From: Actinomycetota bacterium | Lineage (GTDB): Bacteria > Actinomycetota > Thermoleophilia > Miltoncostaeales > Miltoncostaeaceae | Length of the DNA: 12,299 nt | Assembly: GCA_005788075.1 (NCBI GenBank) | Contig: SXZC01000123.1 | Location: 1-12,299, forward strand | Direction: 5' to 3' | In this document: positions 1 to 7,282 of the stretch, one piece after another | How positions within the stretch are numbered: position 1 is the stretch's first letter | How the letters are laid out: the number at the start of each line of letters is the position of its first letter | Translations under genes and position numbers: made by a program | The notes under the pieces: generated by a model | Seen by the model: the letters and a program-made list of their open reading frames with translations, nothing else | What the model was told of the DNA's origin: nothing | Databases searched by the model: none

Positions 1-855
1 CCGAATGGTTCGACCAGCCAATTCGGCAGCACCACCGGTGCCTATCCGTATGCCATCGCAGTGGATGGCGATGGCAACGTATTCACAGCCAACACCACGA
101 GCGGCACCGTCACGCGCATCAGCCCGGATCGTGGACCCCTCGGCTTCACCACGGGGGACTTCCCGGAGGTCGCGGTGGGCTCGACGGCTCCCCTGACCGT
201 CACGGCCACGAATTCCTCCGCGGAAGGGTCGGTGCGTCCCACGGCGATTACCGTGACCGGCGCTGGCGTGGCGGTCACGGGGGGCACCTGCGCGGTGGGC
301 ACGCGCATTCCGCCGTTGAGCACTTGCACGGTGGAACTGACATGGGCGCCGACGAGCGCCGGGCCCCTGTCGGGCGGGCAGTTGCGCATCGCGTATCCCG
401 AGGGGTCTGGATCGGGCGAGGCGACCGTTCTCACCGGCACGGCCCGTGCGGCCGCACCGGTGACGCCCGGGGCCGGGGGCTCGGTAACGCCCGCCGCCGT
501 GCTGGTGGCAACCGTCGTGCGCTCCCGCCCGCGCGTGACGAGCGGCCGATCGCTGCGCGTGGGAATTCGTGCGCGCAACACCGGATCCGTCGCTGCCGCG
601 TCGGTGACCTCGTGCGTGACGCTGCCGCGCAATCTCATCCCCACGCGCACGGTCGGCGCCCGGCGTTCGGGTCGAACGTGGTGCTTTGCAGTCGGGGCGA
701 TTCCGGCCGGGCAGCAGACCACGCGCACCATCACCGTGCGCGCGACGTCCACTCGGCCAATCACCCGCTACATCAGTGGGACCGCCCGCGCGCCGGGGCT
801 TTCGACCGCCACCGCGCCTCGCTTGGTGGTCAGGATCTCCCCCCGCGCCTCGTAG
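1..855 (+). CDS. C-terminal part of a secreted beta-propeller / Ig-like repeat protein (5' end outside window)
   Basis: The frame is open from base 1 to a TAG at 853-855, so about 284 C-terminal residues are visible and the start lies upstream of the window. The first visible residues (AYPYAIAVDGDGNVFTAN, then GTVTRISP) are a typical NHL/SBBP-type beta-propeller blade. Next comes a roughly 100-residue Ig-like segment (VAVGSTAPLTVTATNSS, later TCAVGTRIPPLSTCTVELTW) resembling choice-of-anchor or ASPM/SPD-2/Hydin-like domains, with two Cys that could form a disulfide. A Pro/Gly/Ala linker leads to a final DUF11-like beta domain (RNTGSVAAASVTSCVTLP) with another Cys pair. No C-terminal membrane anchor or LPXTG is seen. 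Such architectures are normally exported and act in surface binding or adhesion, but ligand and role are unknown. The gene converges on the lipid kinase with a 19-nt gap. The domain assignment is by eye. Confidence 0.8.
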   Translation, partial: PNGSTSQFGSTTGAYPYAIAVDGDGNVFTANTTSGTVTRISPDRGPLGFTTGDFPEVAVGSTAPLTVTATNSSAEGSVRPTAITVTGAGVAVTGGTCAVGTRIPPLSTCTVELTWAPTSAGPLSGGQLRIAYPEGSGSGEATVLTGTARAAAPVTPGAGGSVTPAAVLVATVVRSRPRVTSGRSLRVGIRARNTGSVAAASVTSCVTLPRNLIPTRTVGARRSGRTWCFAVGAIPAGQQTTRTITVRATSTRPITRYISGTARAPGLSTATAPRLVVRISPRAS

Positions 856-874
856 CCGACGTGTGAAGGGTCGC

Positions 875-1846
875 TCAGGCGCTGTGGGGTGCGTCGGGGG
901 CGTCACCCCGCAGCACCAGCAGCCCCTTCGCCGGGCGCACCACGATGCGCCGGTGACGCCCCAAGGGCTCGCCGTCGGCCTGCACGGCCACGCCATCGGC
1001 CGACTCCATCACGATCTCCTCGGTGGCGGTGCCGTGGGCGATGCGCGGTGAGTCGAGGTGCCAGCCGCCCGTGAACGCCCCGGCGGCGGCCACCGCCGGC
1101 CCGGACATCCCACGGCCCACCGACCCGAGCCACCCGAGTGATCCATCCTGCCCGGCATCGGGAATGAGGTCGAAGGCACGGGTGCGGAAGTAGGCGTACG
1201 GGCGCGTGCACGCGATGCTCATCGACGCCATGGCGAAGGGCGTGCCGTGATCGATGCTCACCTTCATGGGGGTGCGCCGCGCCTGGCGCGCGGCGGCTAC
1301 GAAGGTTGCCCCGGCGAACCACAACTGGCCGATGCGGCGCTTCATGTCGGGGTGGCGCTCCACCATGTCGGCGGCCTCGGCATCGATGCCCACGCCGGCG
1401 TTCACGATGAAGGGCCGCTCCTGCCCGCCGGCCTCGACCACCCCGATGGTCACCGCCTCGGCCCGCTGGCCGCTTTCCAGGACGTGCACGAGATGGTCGA
1501 TCGCCTCGCGGGCATCCATGGGCCACCCGATGGTGCGGGCGAACACGTTCGTGCTGCCCGTGGGCATGGGCGCGAGCGCGGCGCCGGTGTCCACGAGGGC
1601 CCCGGCGGCCTCGGCGGCGGTGCCATCGCCCCCCAGCGTGACCACCGTAAGGGCGTCATGCTCCTTCATGGCGAGGCGCGCGAGCTCTGCCGCATGCCCG
1701 CGCTGCCGGGTGGTGAGCACGGCCTGCAGGCCGAATGGCTCGAGGCGCCGCGTGGCGTACTCGGTGATTCCCGGATGCGCCGCCGTGGAGCGCGGGTTGA
1801 CCAGGATCGCGATCGGGTGATCCGCAGCGTGCCGCGGTTCGGTCAA
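875..1846 (-). CDS. Diacylglycerol kinase catalytic domain / YegS-family lipid kinase
   Basis: This predicted 323-aa cytoplasmic kinase phosphorylates a lipid hydroxyl (diacylglycerol, sphingoid base or related) using ATP. The N-terminus AILVNPRS (residues 13-20) is the usual first beta strand. The nucleotide loop GGDGT is at 72-76, followed by PTGSTNVFART (95-105), the counterpart of the family's GTxNxFAR motif with Ser replacing Gly. The late QADGEPLG (289-296) matches the conserved D-G-E segment of the C-terminal beta domain. Length is normal for bacterial DgkB/YegS/BmrU proteins. The start is a TTG at 1846 that overlaps the TGA of the upstream hydrolase by 4 nt, implying translational coupling. 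The frame stays open far upstream, but there it only shadows the hydrolase. The family is confident; substrate specificity cannot be read from sequence. Confidence 0.9.
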   Translation of the reverse strand: MTEPRHAADHPIAILVNPRSTAAHPGITEYATRRLEPFGLQAVLTTRQRGHAAELARLAMKEHDALTVVTLGGDGTAAEAAGALVDTGAALAPMPTGSTNVFARTIGWPMDAREAIDHLVHVLESGQRAEAVTIGVVEAGGQERPFIVNAGVGIDAEAADMVERHPDMKRRIGQLWFAGATFVAAARQARRTPMKVSIDHGTPFAMASMSIACTRPYAYFRTRAFDLIPDAGQDGSLGWLGSVGRGMSGPAVAAAGAFTGGWHLDSPRIAHGTATEEIVMESADGVAVQADGEPLGRHRRIVVRPAKGLLVLRGDAPDAPHSA

Positions 1847-2535
1847 GCGTCGTCCGCCAGCGCCAGCTCGATGCGCGCCAGGAACGCCGCGATGAGCAGG
1901 TCGATCATCTCGGGACGCTCCAGCTGCGGCACGTGGGCGGTCTCGGCGATGATGGCCAGGGTGGCGCCCGAGAGCTCGTCGGCGAGCTCCTCTGACAGCC
2001 ACATGGGCACGAGCGGGTCGGATTCGCCGCTCATCACCATGACGGGCACGTCGATGCCGCCGAGCTTGCCGCGCAGGTCGTGGTCGCGCGCCGAGAGATA
2101 GTCGGCGCGAAGCGACTCGGGGCCCATCGAGATGACCGAGTTCGTGCCGCGCCGGATGAGGTCGGGATCGTCGTGGAGCCACGAGGCCTCCACCATGCGC
2201 GCGCACTCGGCCTCGAAGTCGGCGTCGATGCGCGCGATGGCCTCGTCGGGCACGGGAAGGCGCGCCCCGGTGGACACCAGCACGAGGCCGGCTACCAGGT
2301 CGGGCCGCGCGAGCGTGATCTCGAGCGCCACCGCGCCGCCCAGGGAGTGGCCCACCATCACCATCGGACCCGGCACCTCCTCGACCTCGGCGATCACCCA
2401 CTCGGCCATGGCCTGCGTGCCGAGCAGGGGCGCGCCGTCGGGGTGGCCGGGAAGCGCCACGGCCAGGGCGCCCTCGAAGCGCGCGAGTTGGGGCCCCCAC
2501 GAGGCGGGCGTGCGGCCCGCGCCGTGGATGAACAC
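1843..2535 (-). CDS. Alpha/beta-fold hydrolase
   Basis: This 230-aa cytoplasmic alpha/beta hydrolase (esterase, lipase or lyase type) has no signal peptide. From the GTG at 2535, FIHGAG (2-7) is the HG oxyanion strand, GHSLGG (62-67) is the nucleophile elbow with Ser64, SGESDPLVP carries the acid Asp173 and ETAHVPQLERPE carries His201, giving a complete triad. The cap region (about 92-150) is short and helical. The GTG start is doubtful: it begins inside the first core strand and lacks a nearby ribosome site. An ideal Shine-Dalgarno sits 7 nt before an in-frame ATA at 2553, which would add six residues (fMet-D-A-P-R-P) and give a typical family N-terminus. The stop overlaps the lipid kinase start, so the two are cotranslated, suggesting a lipid or acyl-ester substrate (inference). 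The 5' end is divergent from the HAD phosphatase, about 50 nt away. Confidence 0.9.
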   Translation of the reverse strand: MFIHGAGRTPASWGPQLARFEGALAVALPGHPDGAPLLGTQAMAEWVIAEVEEVPGPMVMVGHSLGGAVALEITLARPDLVAGLVLVSTGARLPVPDEAIARIDADFEAECARMVEASWLHDDPDLIRRGTNSVISMGPESLRADYLSARDHDLRGKLGGIDVPVMVMSGESDPLVPMWLSEELADELSGATLAIIAETAHVPQLERPEMIDLLIAAFLARIELALADDA

Positions 2536-2557
2536 CGGGCGCGGCGCGTCTATGGGG

Positions 2558-2566
2558 TCACCTCCT
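2558..2566 (-). promoter_or_regulatory. Ideal Shine-Dalgarno for the alpha/beta hydrolase
   Basis: Read on the minus strand the site is AGGAGGTGA, complementary to the canonical 16S 3' end over nine bases. It lies 7 nt (counted after AGGAGG) before an in-frame ATA at 2553-2551, but over 20 nt before the first standard in-frame start (GTG at 2535). It also lies inside a 9-codon frame (ATG at 2579, TAG at 2552-2550) that overlaps the ATA. The site is plain; its intended start codon is the open question. Confidence 0.75.
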
Positions 2567-2586
2567 GCACGCCGATCATGGTAGCG

Positions 2587-3282
2587 ATGCCGCTGATAGC
2601 CTCACCGGCCGTGGCCCCGCTCCTTCTGGCCGTGGATTTCGACGGCACGATCACCATGCGCGACACCCTGCACGTCATCGTCGACGAGCACGGGTGCGAG
2701 GGCGTGTGGGATGACCTCGAGCCCGATCTGCGCGCCGGCCGCATCACCATCGAGGAGGCCATGTCGCGGCAGTTCGCCGAGGTCAAGGCACCGCACGACG
2801 ACATCATGGCGCTGGTGCGCGAGCGCGCCGGCGTGCGTGATGGCATTCGCGAGCTGGTGGAGTTCGCGGAGGAGGAGGGCCACCGCGTGATCATCATGTC
2901 GGCGGGATTCCGCACGGTGATCGACATGGTGCTCGACGACATCGGCCTGGGGCATCTCGAGGTGGTCTCGAACGAGGCCATCTTCAGCGAGGACGGCTGC
3001 ACGTTGGTGTTCTCCGACGACCGCGGCGAGATCTGCGAGCTGTGCGACCGTCGCTGCAAGCGCCATGCGCTGCGCGTGCGCCACGAGGGCGAGCGCATCG
3101 TGTTCGTGGGCGACGGCATCAGCGACCGCTGCGTGTCGGGCATGGCCGACCTGGTGTTCGCCCGCGCGCACCTGGCCGAGTGGCTCGACGAGCGCGGTGC
3201 GCCGTACGTGCCCTTCGAGGACTTCCACCAGGTCATCGCCTACGTGCGCGAGTGGGAGCGCGGGGGGCGGGCGGCCGCATGA
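2587..3282 (+). CDS. HAD-superfamily phosphatase, MtnX / DKMTPPase-like subfamily
   Basis: This predicted soluble 231-aa phosphatase uses the HAD aspartyl-phosphate mechanism. Motif I is DFDGT (Asp17 nucleophile, Asp19 acid), motif II is the Ser of IIMSAGF (Ser105), a Lys follows at 158, and motif IV is GDGISD (175-180). The Cys cluster with Lys, CELCDRRCK (150-158), recalls the Cys-rich insert of MtnX-type 2-hydroxy-3-keto-5-methylthiopentenyl-1-phosphate phosphatases and could bind a metal. Phosphoserine phosphatases are the other near family. No other methionine-salvage gene is in view, so the substrate is open. The start is uncertain: ATG at 2578, ATG at 2587 and GTG at 2611 are all in frame and none has a Shine-Dalgarno, so a leaderless transcript is possible. 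The TGA overlaps the ileS ATG (ATGA), so both genes are probably cotranslated. Confidence 0.85.
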   Translation: MPLIASPAVAPLLLAVDFDGTITMRDTLHVIVDEHGCEGVWDDLEPDLRAGRITIEEAMSRQFAEVKAPHDDIMALVRERAGVRDGIRELVEFAEEEGHRVIIMSAGFRTVIDMVLDDIGLGHLEVVSNEAIFSEDGCTLVFSDDRGEICELCDRRCKRHALRVRHEGERIVFVGDGISDRCVSGMADLVFARAHLAEWLDERGAPYVPFEDFHQVIAYVREWERGGRAAA

Positions 3283-6200
3283 GTCGCTGGAAGCCCGTGG
3301 GCCCGGCGTCCGACTGGACGTCGATGGAGGAACGCGTGCTGCAGCGCTGGCGCGACGGCGACGTGTTCCGCACGAGCGTGGAGATGCGCAGGGGGCACGA
3401 CCCCTACGTGTTCTACGAGGGCCCGCCCACCGCGAATGGCCGACCGGGATCGCACCACGTGCTCTCGCGCGTGTTCAAGGACATCTTCCCGCGCTTTCAC
3501 ACCATGCGCGGGCGCTACGTGGAGCGCAAGGCCGGCGGGGACGGCCACGGCCTGCCCGTGGAGCTCGAGGTGGAGAAGCAGCTGGGCATCAGCGGCAAGC
3601 CCGAGATCGAGGCCTACGGCATCGCGGAGTTCAACGCGAAGTGCCGTGAGTCGGTGGGCGAGTACCTCGACGAGTGGGAGCGCCTTACCGAGCGCATCGG
3701 CTTCTGGGTGGACACCTCCGAGGCCTACCGCACCATGGACACCGACTACGTCGAGAGCGTGTGGTGGAGCCTGGCCACCCTCCACGACAAGGGCCTGGTG
3801 TACGAGAGCGACAAGGTTGTGCCCTACTGCCCGCGCTGCGGCACGGCGCTGAGCAGCCACGAGGTGGCGCAGGGCTATAAGGACGTCGTCGACCCCTCGA
3901 TCTACGTGAAGTTCCCGCTGCGGGCCGGTTCGGTGACAGTCACCGATGGCGTGGATGAGGCGTCCGCCGGGGGCACCTCGCTGCTCGTGTGGACCACCAC
4001 GCCCTGGACGCTCCCCGCCAACCAGGCCGCCGCCATAAATCCGGACACCGACTACGCGGTGGTGATCGACGGTGACGAGCGGCTGGTGATGGCCGAGGCG
4101 CTCGTGGGTGCCGTGATGGGGGAGGGCGCCGTGGTGGAGCGCGTGGTTCCGGCCAGCGCGCTGGCGGGCGCCGAGTACGAGCCGCCCTTCGACATGATCC
4201 CCGGCCGCCACGTGGTGGTGATGAGCGACTTCGTCACCACCGACGACGGCACGGGCATCGTGCACATCGCGCCGGCCTTCGGCGAGGACGACATGCGCGC
4301 CGCGCGCGAGCACGGCCTCGACGCCCCCAACCCGGTCGATCGCCAGGGCCTCTTCACCGCGAAGGTGCCGCAGGCCGAGGGACAGTTCGTGAAGGACGCC
4401 GACCGGGCGCTGATCGCCGACCTCGAGGGCCGCCACCGCGTGCACCGCGAGAAGCCCTACGAGCACTCCTACCCGCACTGCTGGCGCGGCAGCACGCCCC
4501 TGCTCTACTACGCCAAGCCCTCGTGGTACATCCGCACCACCGACGTGCGCGACCGCATGCTCGAGCTCAACGCGTCGGTGGGCTGGCACCCCGAGCACGT
4601 GCGCGACGGCCGCTTCGGCCGCTGGCTCGAGGGCAACGTCGACTGGGCCATCTCGCGCGAGCGCTACTGGGGCACGCCGCTGCCCTTCTGGCGGTGCGAC
4701 GACTGCTCCGAGGTGACGGCCATCGGCTCGTTCGCCGACCTGCGCGAGCGCGCCATCGGTGACGTGCCCGACCCGCTCGACCCGCACCGCCCCTACGTGG
4801 ACGACATCGATGTGCGTTGCCACTGCGGCGGCGTGGCGCACCGCGTGCCCGAGGTGGCCGACGTCTGGTTCGACTCCGGGGCCATGCCGTTCGCCCAGCA
4901 CCACCACCCCTTCGAGGGCCCGGACGACCTGGCCGGGCGCTTCCCGGCCGACTTCGTGTGCGAGGCGCTCGACCAGACCCGCGGGTGGTTCTACTCGCTG
5001 CTGGCCGAGGGCACGCTGCTCTTCGATGAGTCGCCCTACCGCAACGTGGTGTGCCTGGGGCTCATCCTCGATGGCGAGGGCCAGAAGATGAGCAAGTCGA
5101 AGGGCAACGTGGTGGAGCCCTGGACGGTCATCGACCACGCGGGCGCCGACGCCTTCCGGTGGTACCTCTTCACGGCGCAGAGCCCGTGGGAGTCCTTCCG
5201 CTTCAGCCTCGACGTGGTGGACGAGACTCGTCGCAGGTTCCTGTTCACGCTCTGGAACACCTATGCGTTCCTCGTCACATACGCCGCGCTGCCCGACGGC
5301 TGGTCGCCCGGGGATGCCGCCCCGCCGGTGGCAGAGCGATCGGAGATGGACCGCTGGGCGCTCTCGCGCCTCGACGGCACCATCGAGCAGGTGACGGCGC
5401 GCCTGGCCGACTACGACCCCACCTCCGCCGGCCGAGCCCTCGAGGACCTCGTCGATGATCTCAGCAACTGGTACGTGCGCACCTCGCGCCGCCGGTTCTG
5501 GCGGGGCGACGACGCGGCCGACACCGCCGCGGCCTTCGCCACCCTGCACGAGTGCCTCACCACCATCTCGCTGCTGGTGGCGCCCTTCTGCCCGTTCGTG
5601 GCCGATGAGATGTGGGGCAACCTGGTGGCGGGGCATGACGACGCCGCACCCCCCAGCGTGCACCTGGCCGACTGGCCGGCTCCCGGTGGTCGCCGCGACG
5701 AGGAGCTCGAGCAGGCCATGGCCGCCGCCATGGAGGCCACCACGCTCGGCCGATCGGCGCGCAAGGAGGCCAAGCTCAAGGTGCGCCAGCCGCTGGCCGA
5801 GGCCGTGATCGCCTGCCCGCCCTCCACGGCGCGCGAGCTCGAGGCGCTGTCGGGCATCGTGGCCGAGGAGCTCAACGTGCGCGAGGTGCGCTTCGTCACC
5901 GACGCCGGTGGCCTGGTGCAGGTGAGCCTCAAGCCCAACTACCGCACGCTCGGCCCCCGCATGGGCCCGAACATGCCGGCCATGGCCGAGGCCGTGGCGG
6001 CGCTCGACCCCACGGCCACCGTGGGGGTTCTCGACGCCGGCGGCACGGTGACGGTCACCGTGAACGGCAACGACGAGGTGCTGGGCGACGACGACCTGCT
6101 GCGCGAGGTGCGCCCCTCCGAGGGCTACGCGGTGGCCGAAGGCGGCGCGCTGGCCGTGGGCCTGGCCACGGAGATCACGCCCGAGCTCGAGATGGAGGGC

Positions 6201-6455
6201 CTTGCCCGCGACCTCGTGCGCGCCATCCAGAACGCCCGCCGCGATGCCGACCTCAAGGTGGAGGACCGCATCCTCCTGCACCTCGACGGCTCCGCGCGCA
6301 TCCGCGAGGCCATCGATGCCCACCGCGCATGGATTGCCGGCGAGGTGCTGGCCACCGAGCTCACCGTGGGCCACGGGGTGCCGTTCACCCCGCTGCACCG
6401 GGAGGACGGCGAGATCGACGCCGAGCCGGTTGCAATTTCCTTATCGCGGGCATAA
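3279..6455 (+). CDS. ileS: Isoleucyl-tRNA synthetase (IleRS), eukaryote-like/type 2 with altered HIGH motif
   Basis: This 1058-aa class I synthetase charges tRNA-Ile with isoleucine in the cytoplasm. YEGPPTANGRPGSHH (46-60) is the first catalytic motif; the usual HxGH is replaced by GSHH (57-60). The CP1 editing domain shows WTTTPWTLPAN (238-248) and GTGIVHIAPAFGEDD (324-338). Candidate zinc ligands are CPRC (184-187), and C473/C476 with C514/C516. DQTRGWFYSLL precedes KMSKS (603-607). The anticodon-binding helical region (NWYVRTSRRRFW) and a C-terminal domain with KPNYRTLGPRMG follow. Length and domain order match the long type 2 IleRS common in actinobacteria, and all essential parts other than the swapped motif are present. 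The ATG overlaps the TGA of the HAD phosphatase, with only a G-rich run upstream as ribosome site, so translation is probably coupled. No T-box leader is seen. Confidence 0.98.
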   Translation: MSRWKPVGPASDWTSMEERVLQRWRDGDVFRTSVEMRRGHDPYVFYEGPPTANGRPGSHHVLSRVFKDIFPRFHTMRGRYVERKAGGDGHGLPVELEVEKQLGISGKPEIEAYGIAEFNAKCRESVGEYLDEWERLTERIGFWVDTSEAYRTMDTDYVESVWWSLATLHDKGLVYESDKVVPYCPRCGTALSSHEVAQGYKDVVDPSIYVKFPLRAGSVTVTDGVDEASAGGTSLLVWTTTPWTLPANQAAAINPDTDYAVVIDGDERLVMAEALVGAVMGEGAVVERVVPASALAGAEYEPPFDMIPGRHVVVMSDFVTTDDGTGIVHIAPAFGEDDMRAAREHGLDAPNPVDRQGLFTAKVPQAEGQFVKDADRALIADLEGRHRVHREKPYEHSYPHCWRGSTPLLYYAKPSWYIRTTDVRDRMLELNASVGWHPEHVRDGRFGRWLEGNVDWAISRERYWGTPLPFWRCDDCSEVTAIGSFADLRERAIGDVPDPLDPHRPYVDDIDVRCHCGGVAHRVPEVADVWFDSGAMPFAQHHHPFEGPDDLAGRFPADFVCEALDQTRGWFYSLLAEGTLLFDESPYRNVVCLGLILDGEGQKMSKSKGNVVEPWTVIDHAGADAFRWYLFTAQSPWESFRFSLDVVDETRRRFLFTLWNTYAFLVTYAALPDGWSPGDAAPPVAERSEMDRWALSRLDGTIEQVTARLADYDPTSAGRALEDLVDDLSNWYVRTSRRRFWRGDDAADTAAAFATLHECLTTISLLVAPFCPFVADEMWGNLVAGHDDAAPPSVHLADWPAPGGRRDEELEQAMAAAMEATTLGRSARKEAKLKVRQPLAEAVIACPPSTARELEALSGIVAEELNVREVRFVTDAGGLVQVSLKPNYRTLGPRMGPNMPAMAEAVAALDPTATVGVLDAGGTVTVTVNGNDEVLGDDDLLREVRPSEGYAVAEGGALAVGLATEITPELEMEGLARDLVRAIQNARRDADLKVEDRILLHLDGSARIREAIDAHRAWIAGEVLATELTVGHGVPFTPLHREDGEIDAEPVAISLSRA

Positions 6456-6482
6456 GAATCCCGAGTCTATGAGGACCCCTTC

Positions 6483-7199
6483 GTGAGCACCTTCCCGCTT
6501 CCCGCGCGCACGCCCGCCGTGGTGCATCCGTGGGCCCCGCGCTTCGCGCAGGCCATCACCGGCTTGCTGTGCCTCGAGGCCGTGCTCTTCCAGACCATCC
6601 CCGTCGTGGTGGTGGCCGCGGCATTCATCGCGCTTGCGCTCATCGGACCCCGGTGGTCGCCGGTGGCCTACCTCTTCGCGATCATCCCCGTGCGCCCGGC
6701 GGAGCTCGAGCCATCCAAGCCCGTGCGCTTCGCGCAGTGGATCGCCCTGGTCATGCTCGTGGTGGCCATCGTGCTGCTCTACGCGGGCCTCGAGCTGGCC
6801 GGCTGGATCGTCACCGGCATGGTGGCCGCCGTGGCGCTGTTCTCAGGCATCAGCGGAATCTGCATCGGCTGCATCGCGTGGAAGCAGATCGCCCGCCGCG
6901 CCGGTTCAGCCCACGACCTCAAGAAGGCCTTCGACCTGCAGGGCCAGGGCCCGTGGCTGCTGGTGGTCACCGCCCCCAACTGCCCGCGGTGCCCGGCGGC
7001 CAAGCAGGCCATCCACGACGCCGCTGCCGGTCGCGCCGTGGTGGACATCGACCTCGACGAGCACCCCGAGGCCGGCGCCCTGCCCATCTGGAGCGTGCCC
7101 GCCGGCATCATCATCGAGCCGTCGGGAGACGTCGGGATGGTGAAGACCGGACGCATCGGCGCCCCCGAGGCCGCCGAGCTGGTGGGCGCGCTGGGCTGA
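6483..7199 (+). CDS. DUF4395 membrane domain fused to a thioredoxin-like domain
   Basis: This 238-aa membrane protein has hydrophobic segments at about 22-55 (probably two helices), 84-102 and 105-125. The hydrophobic half carries DUF4395 hallmarks: the linker PAELEPSKPVRFAQ (72-85) and GICIGC (125-130) at the end of the last helix. The C-terminal half (about 145-238) is thioredoxin-like, with a CPRC redox pair (167-170) and the cis-proline of WSVPAG (P206). It could relay disulfide exchange between membrane cysteines and a soluble thiol domain; the direction and the side of the membrane are not determinable here. It starts at GTG 6483 with GAGGA 7 nt upstream, 27 nt after the ileS stop, so it is probably the last gene of the HAD-ileS transcript. 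DUF4395 proteins often stand alone, which makes the fusion notable. The physiological partner is unknown. Confidence 0.82.
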   Translation: MSTFPLPARTPAVVHPWAPRFAQAITGLLCLEAVLFQTIPVVVVAAAFIALALIGPRWSPVAYLFAIIPVRPAELEPSKPVRFAQWIALVMLVVAIVLLYAGLELAGWIVTGMVAAVALFSGISGICIGCIAWKQIARRAGSAHDLKKAFDLQGQGPWLLVVTAPNCPRCPAAKQAIHDAAAGRAVVDIDLDEHPEAGALPIWSVPAGIIIEPSGDVGMVKTGRIGAPEAAELVGALG

Positions 7200-7213
7200 G
7201 CCCCGCGGCTGGC

Positions 7214-7233
7214 CCCACCCCGGTGTCAGGCAC
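7214..7233 (+). repeat. Left arm of a 20-bp perfect inverted repeat (REP-like)
   Basis: CCCACCCCGGTGTCAGGCAC is exactly the reverse complement of bases 7601-7620. Its core GGTGTCAGGCACC (7222-7234) is itself a short imperfect palindrome (GGTG...CACC). It lies just after the stop of the DUF4395-thioredoxin gene. The two arms bracket the 89-aa gene. No target-site duplication is visible outside the arms. Confidence 0.8.
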
Positions 7234-7247
7234 CTCACCGAAGGCGA

Positions 7248-7267
7248 CCCCCGCATCCTTCCGGGGG
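7248..7267. terminator. GC-only hairpin between convergent genes, possible terminator
   Basis: CCCCCG (7248-7253) pairs with CGGGGG (7262-7267) across an 8-nt loop. It sits between the stop of the DUF4395-thioredoxin gene (7199) and the stop of the convergent 89-aa gene (7283), where a bidirectional terminator would be expected. No T-tract follows on either strand, so intrinsic termination is not demonstrated. Confidence 0.35.
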
Positions 7268-7282
7268 GAGGGGTGACGGCGC

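Noticed and set aside
839..889. A hairpin between the convergent genes ending at 855 and 875 (GCGCCT 845-850 with AGGCGC 877-882)
   Set aside because: The loop is 26 nt and no T-tract follows, so I do not call it a terminator.
1847..2500. A long N-terminal extension of the lipid kinase
   Set aside because: The upstream open frame is Arg/Gly/His-rich and overlaps the hydrolase out of frame; the kinase family begins near the TTG at 1846.
2080..2586. A long N-terminal extension of the HAD phosphatase
   Set aside because: The extension is antisense to the hydrolase and has shadow composition; HAD motif I normally lies near the N-terminus, as it does with the start at 2587.
3042..3278. An upstream extension of IleRS
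   Set aside because: It overlaps the HAD phosphatase out of frame, and IleRS proteins of this type begin close to the ATG at 3279.
3240..6398. A 1052-codon open frame antisense to ileS
   Set aside because: It has a low-complexity His/Val/Gly/Ala-rich composition with no recognisable domain, and exactly mirrors codon positions of a certain gene in GC-rich DNA. It is a shadow frame.
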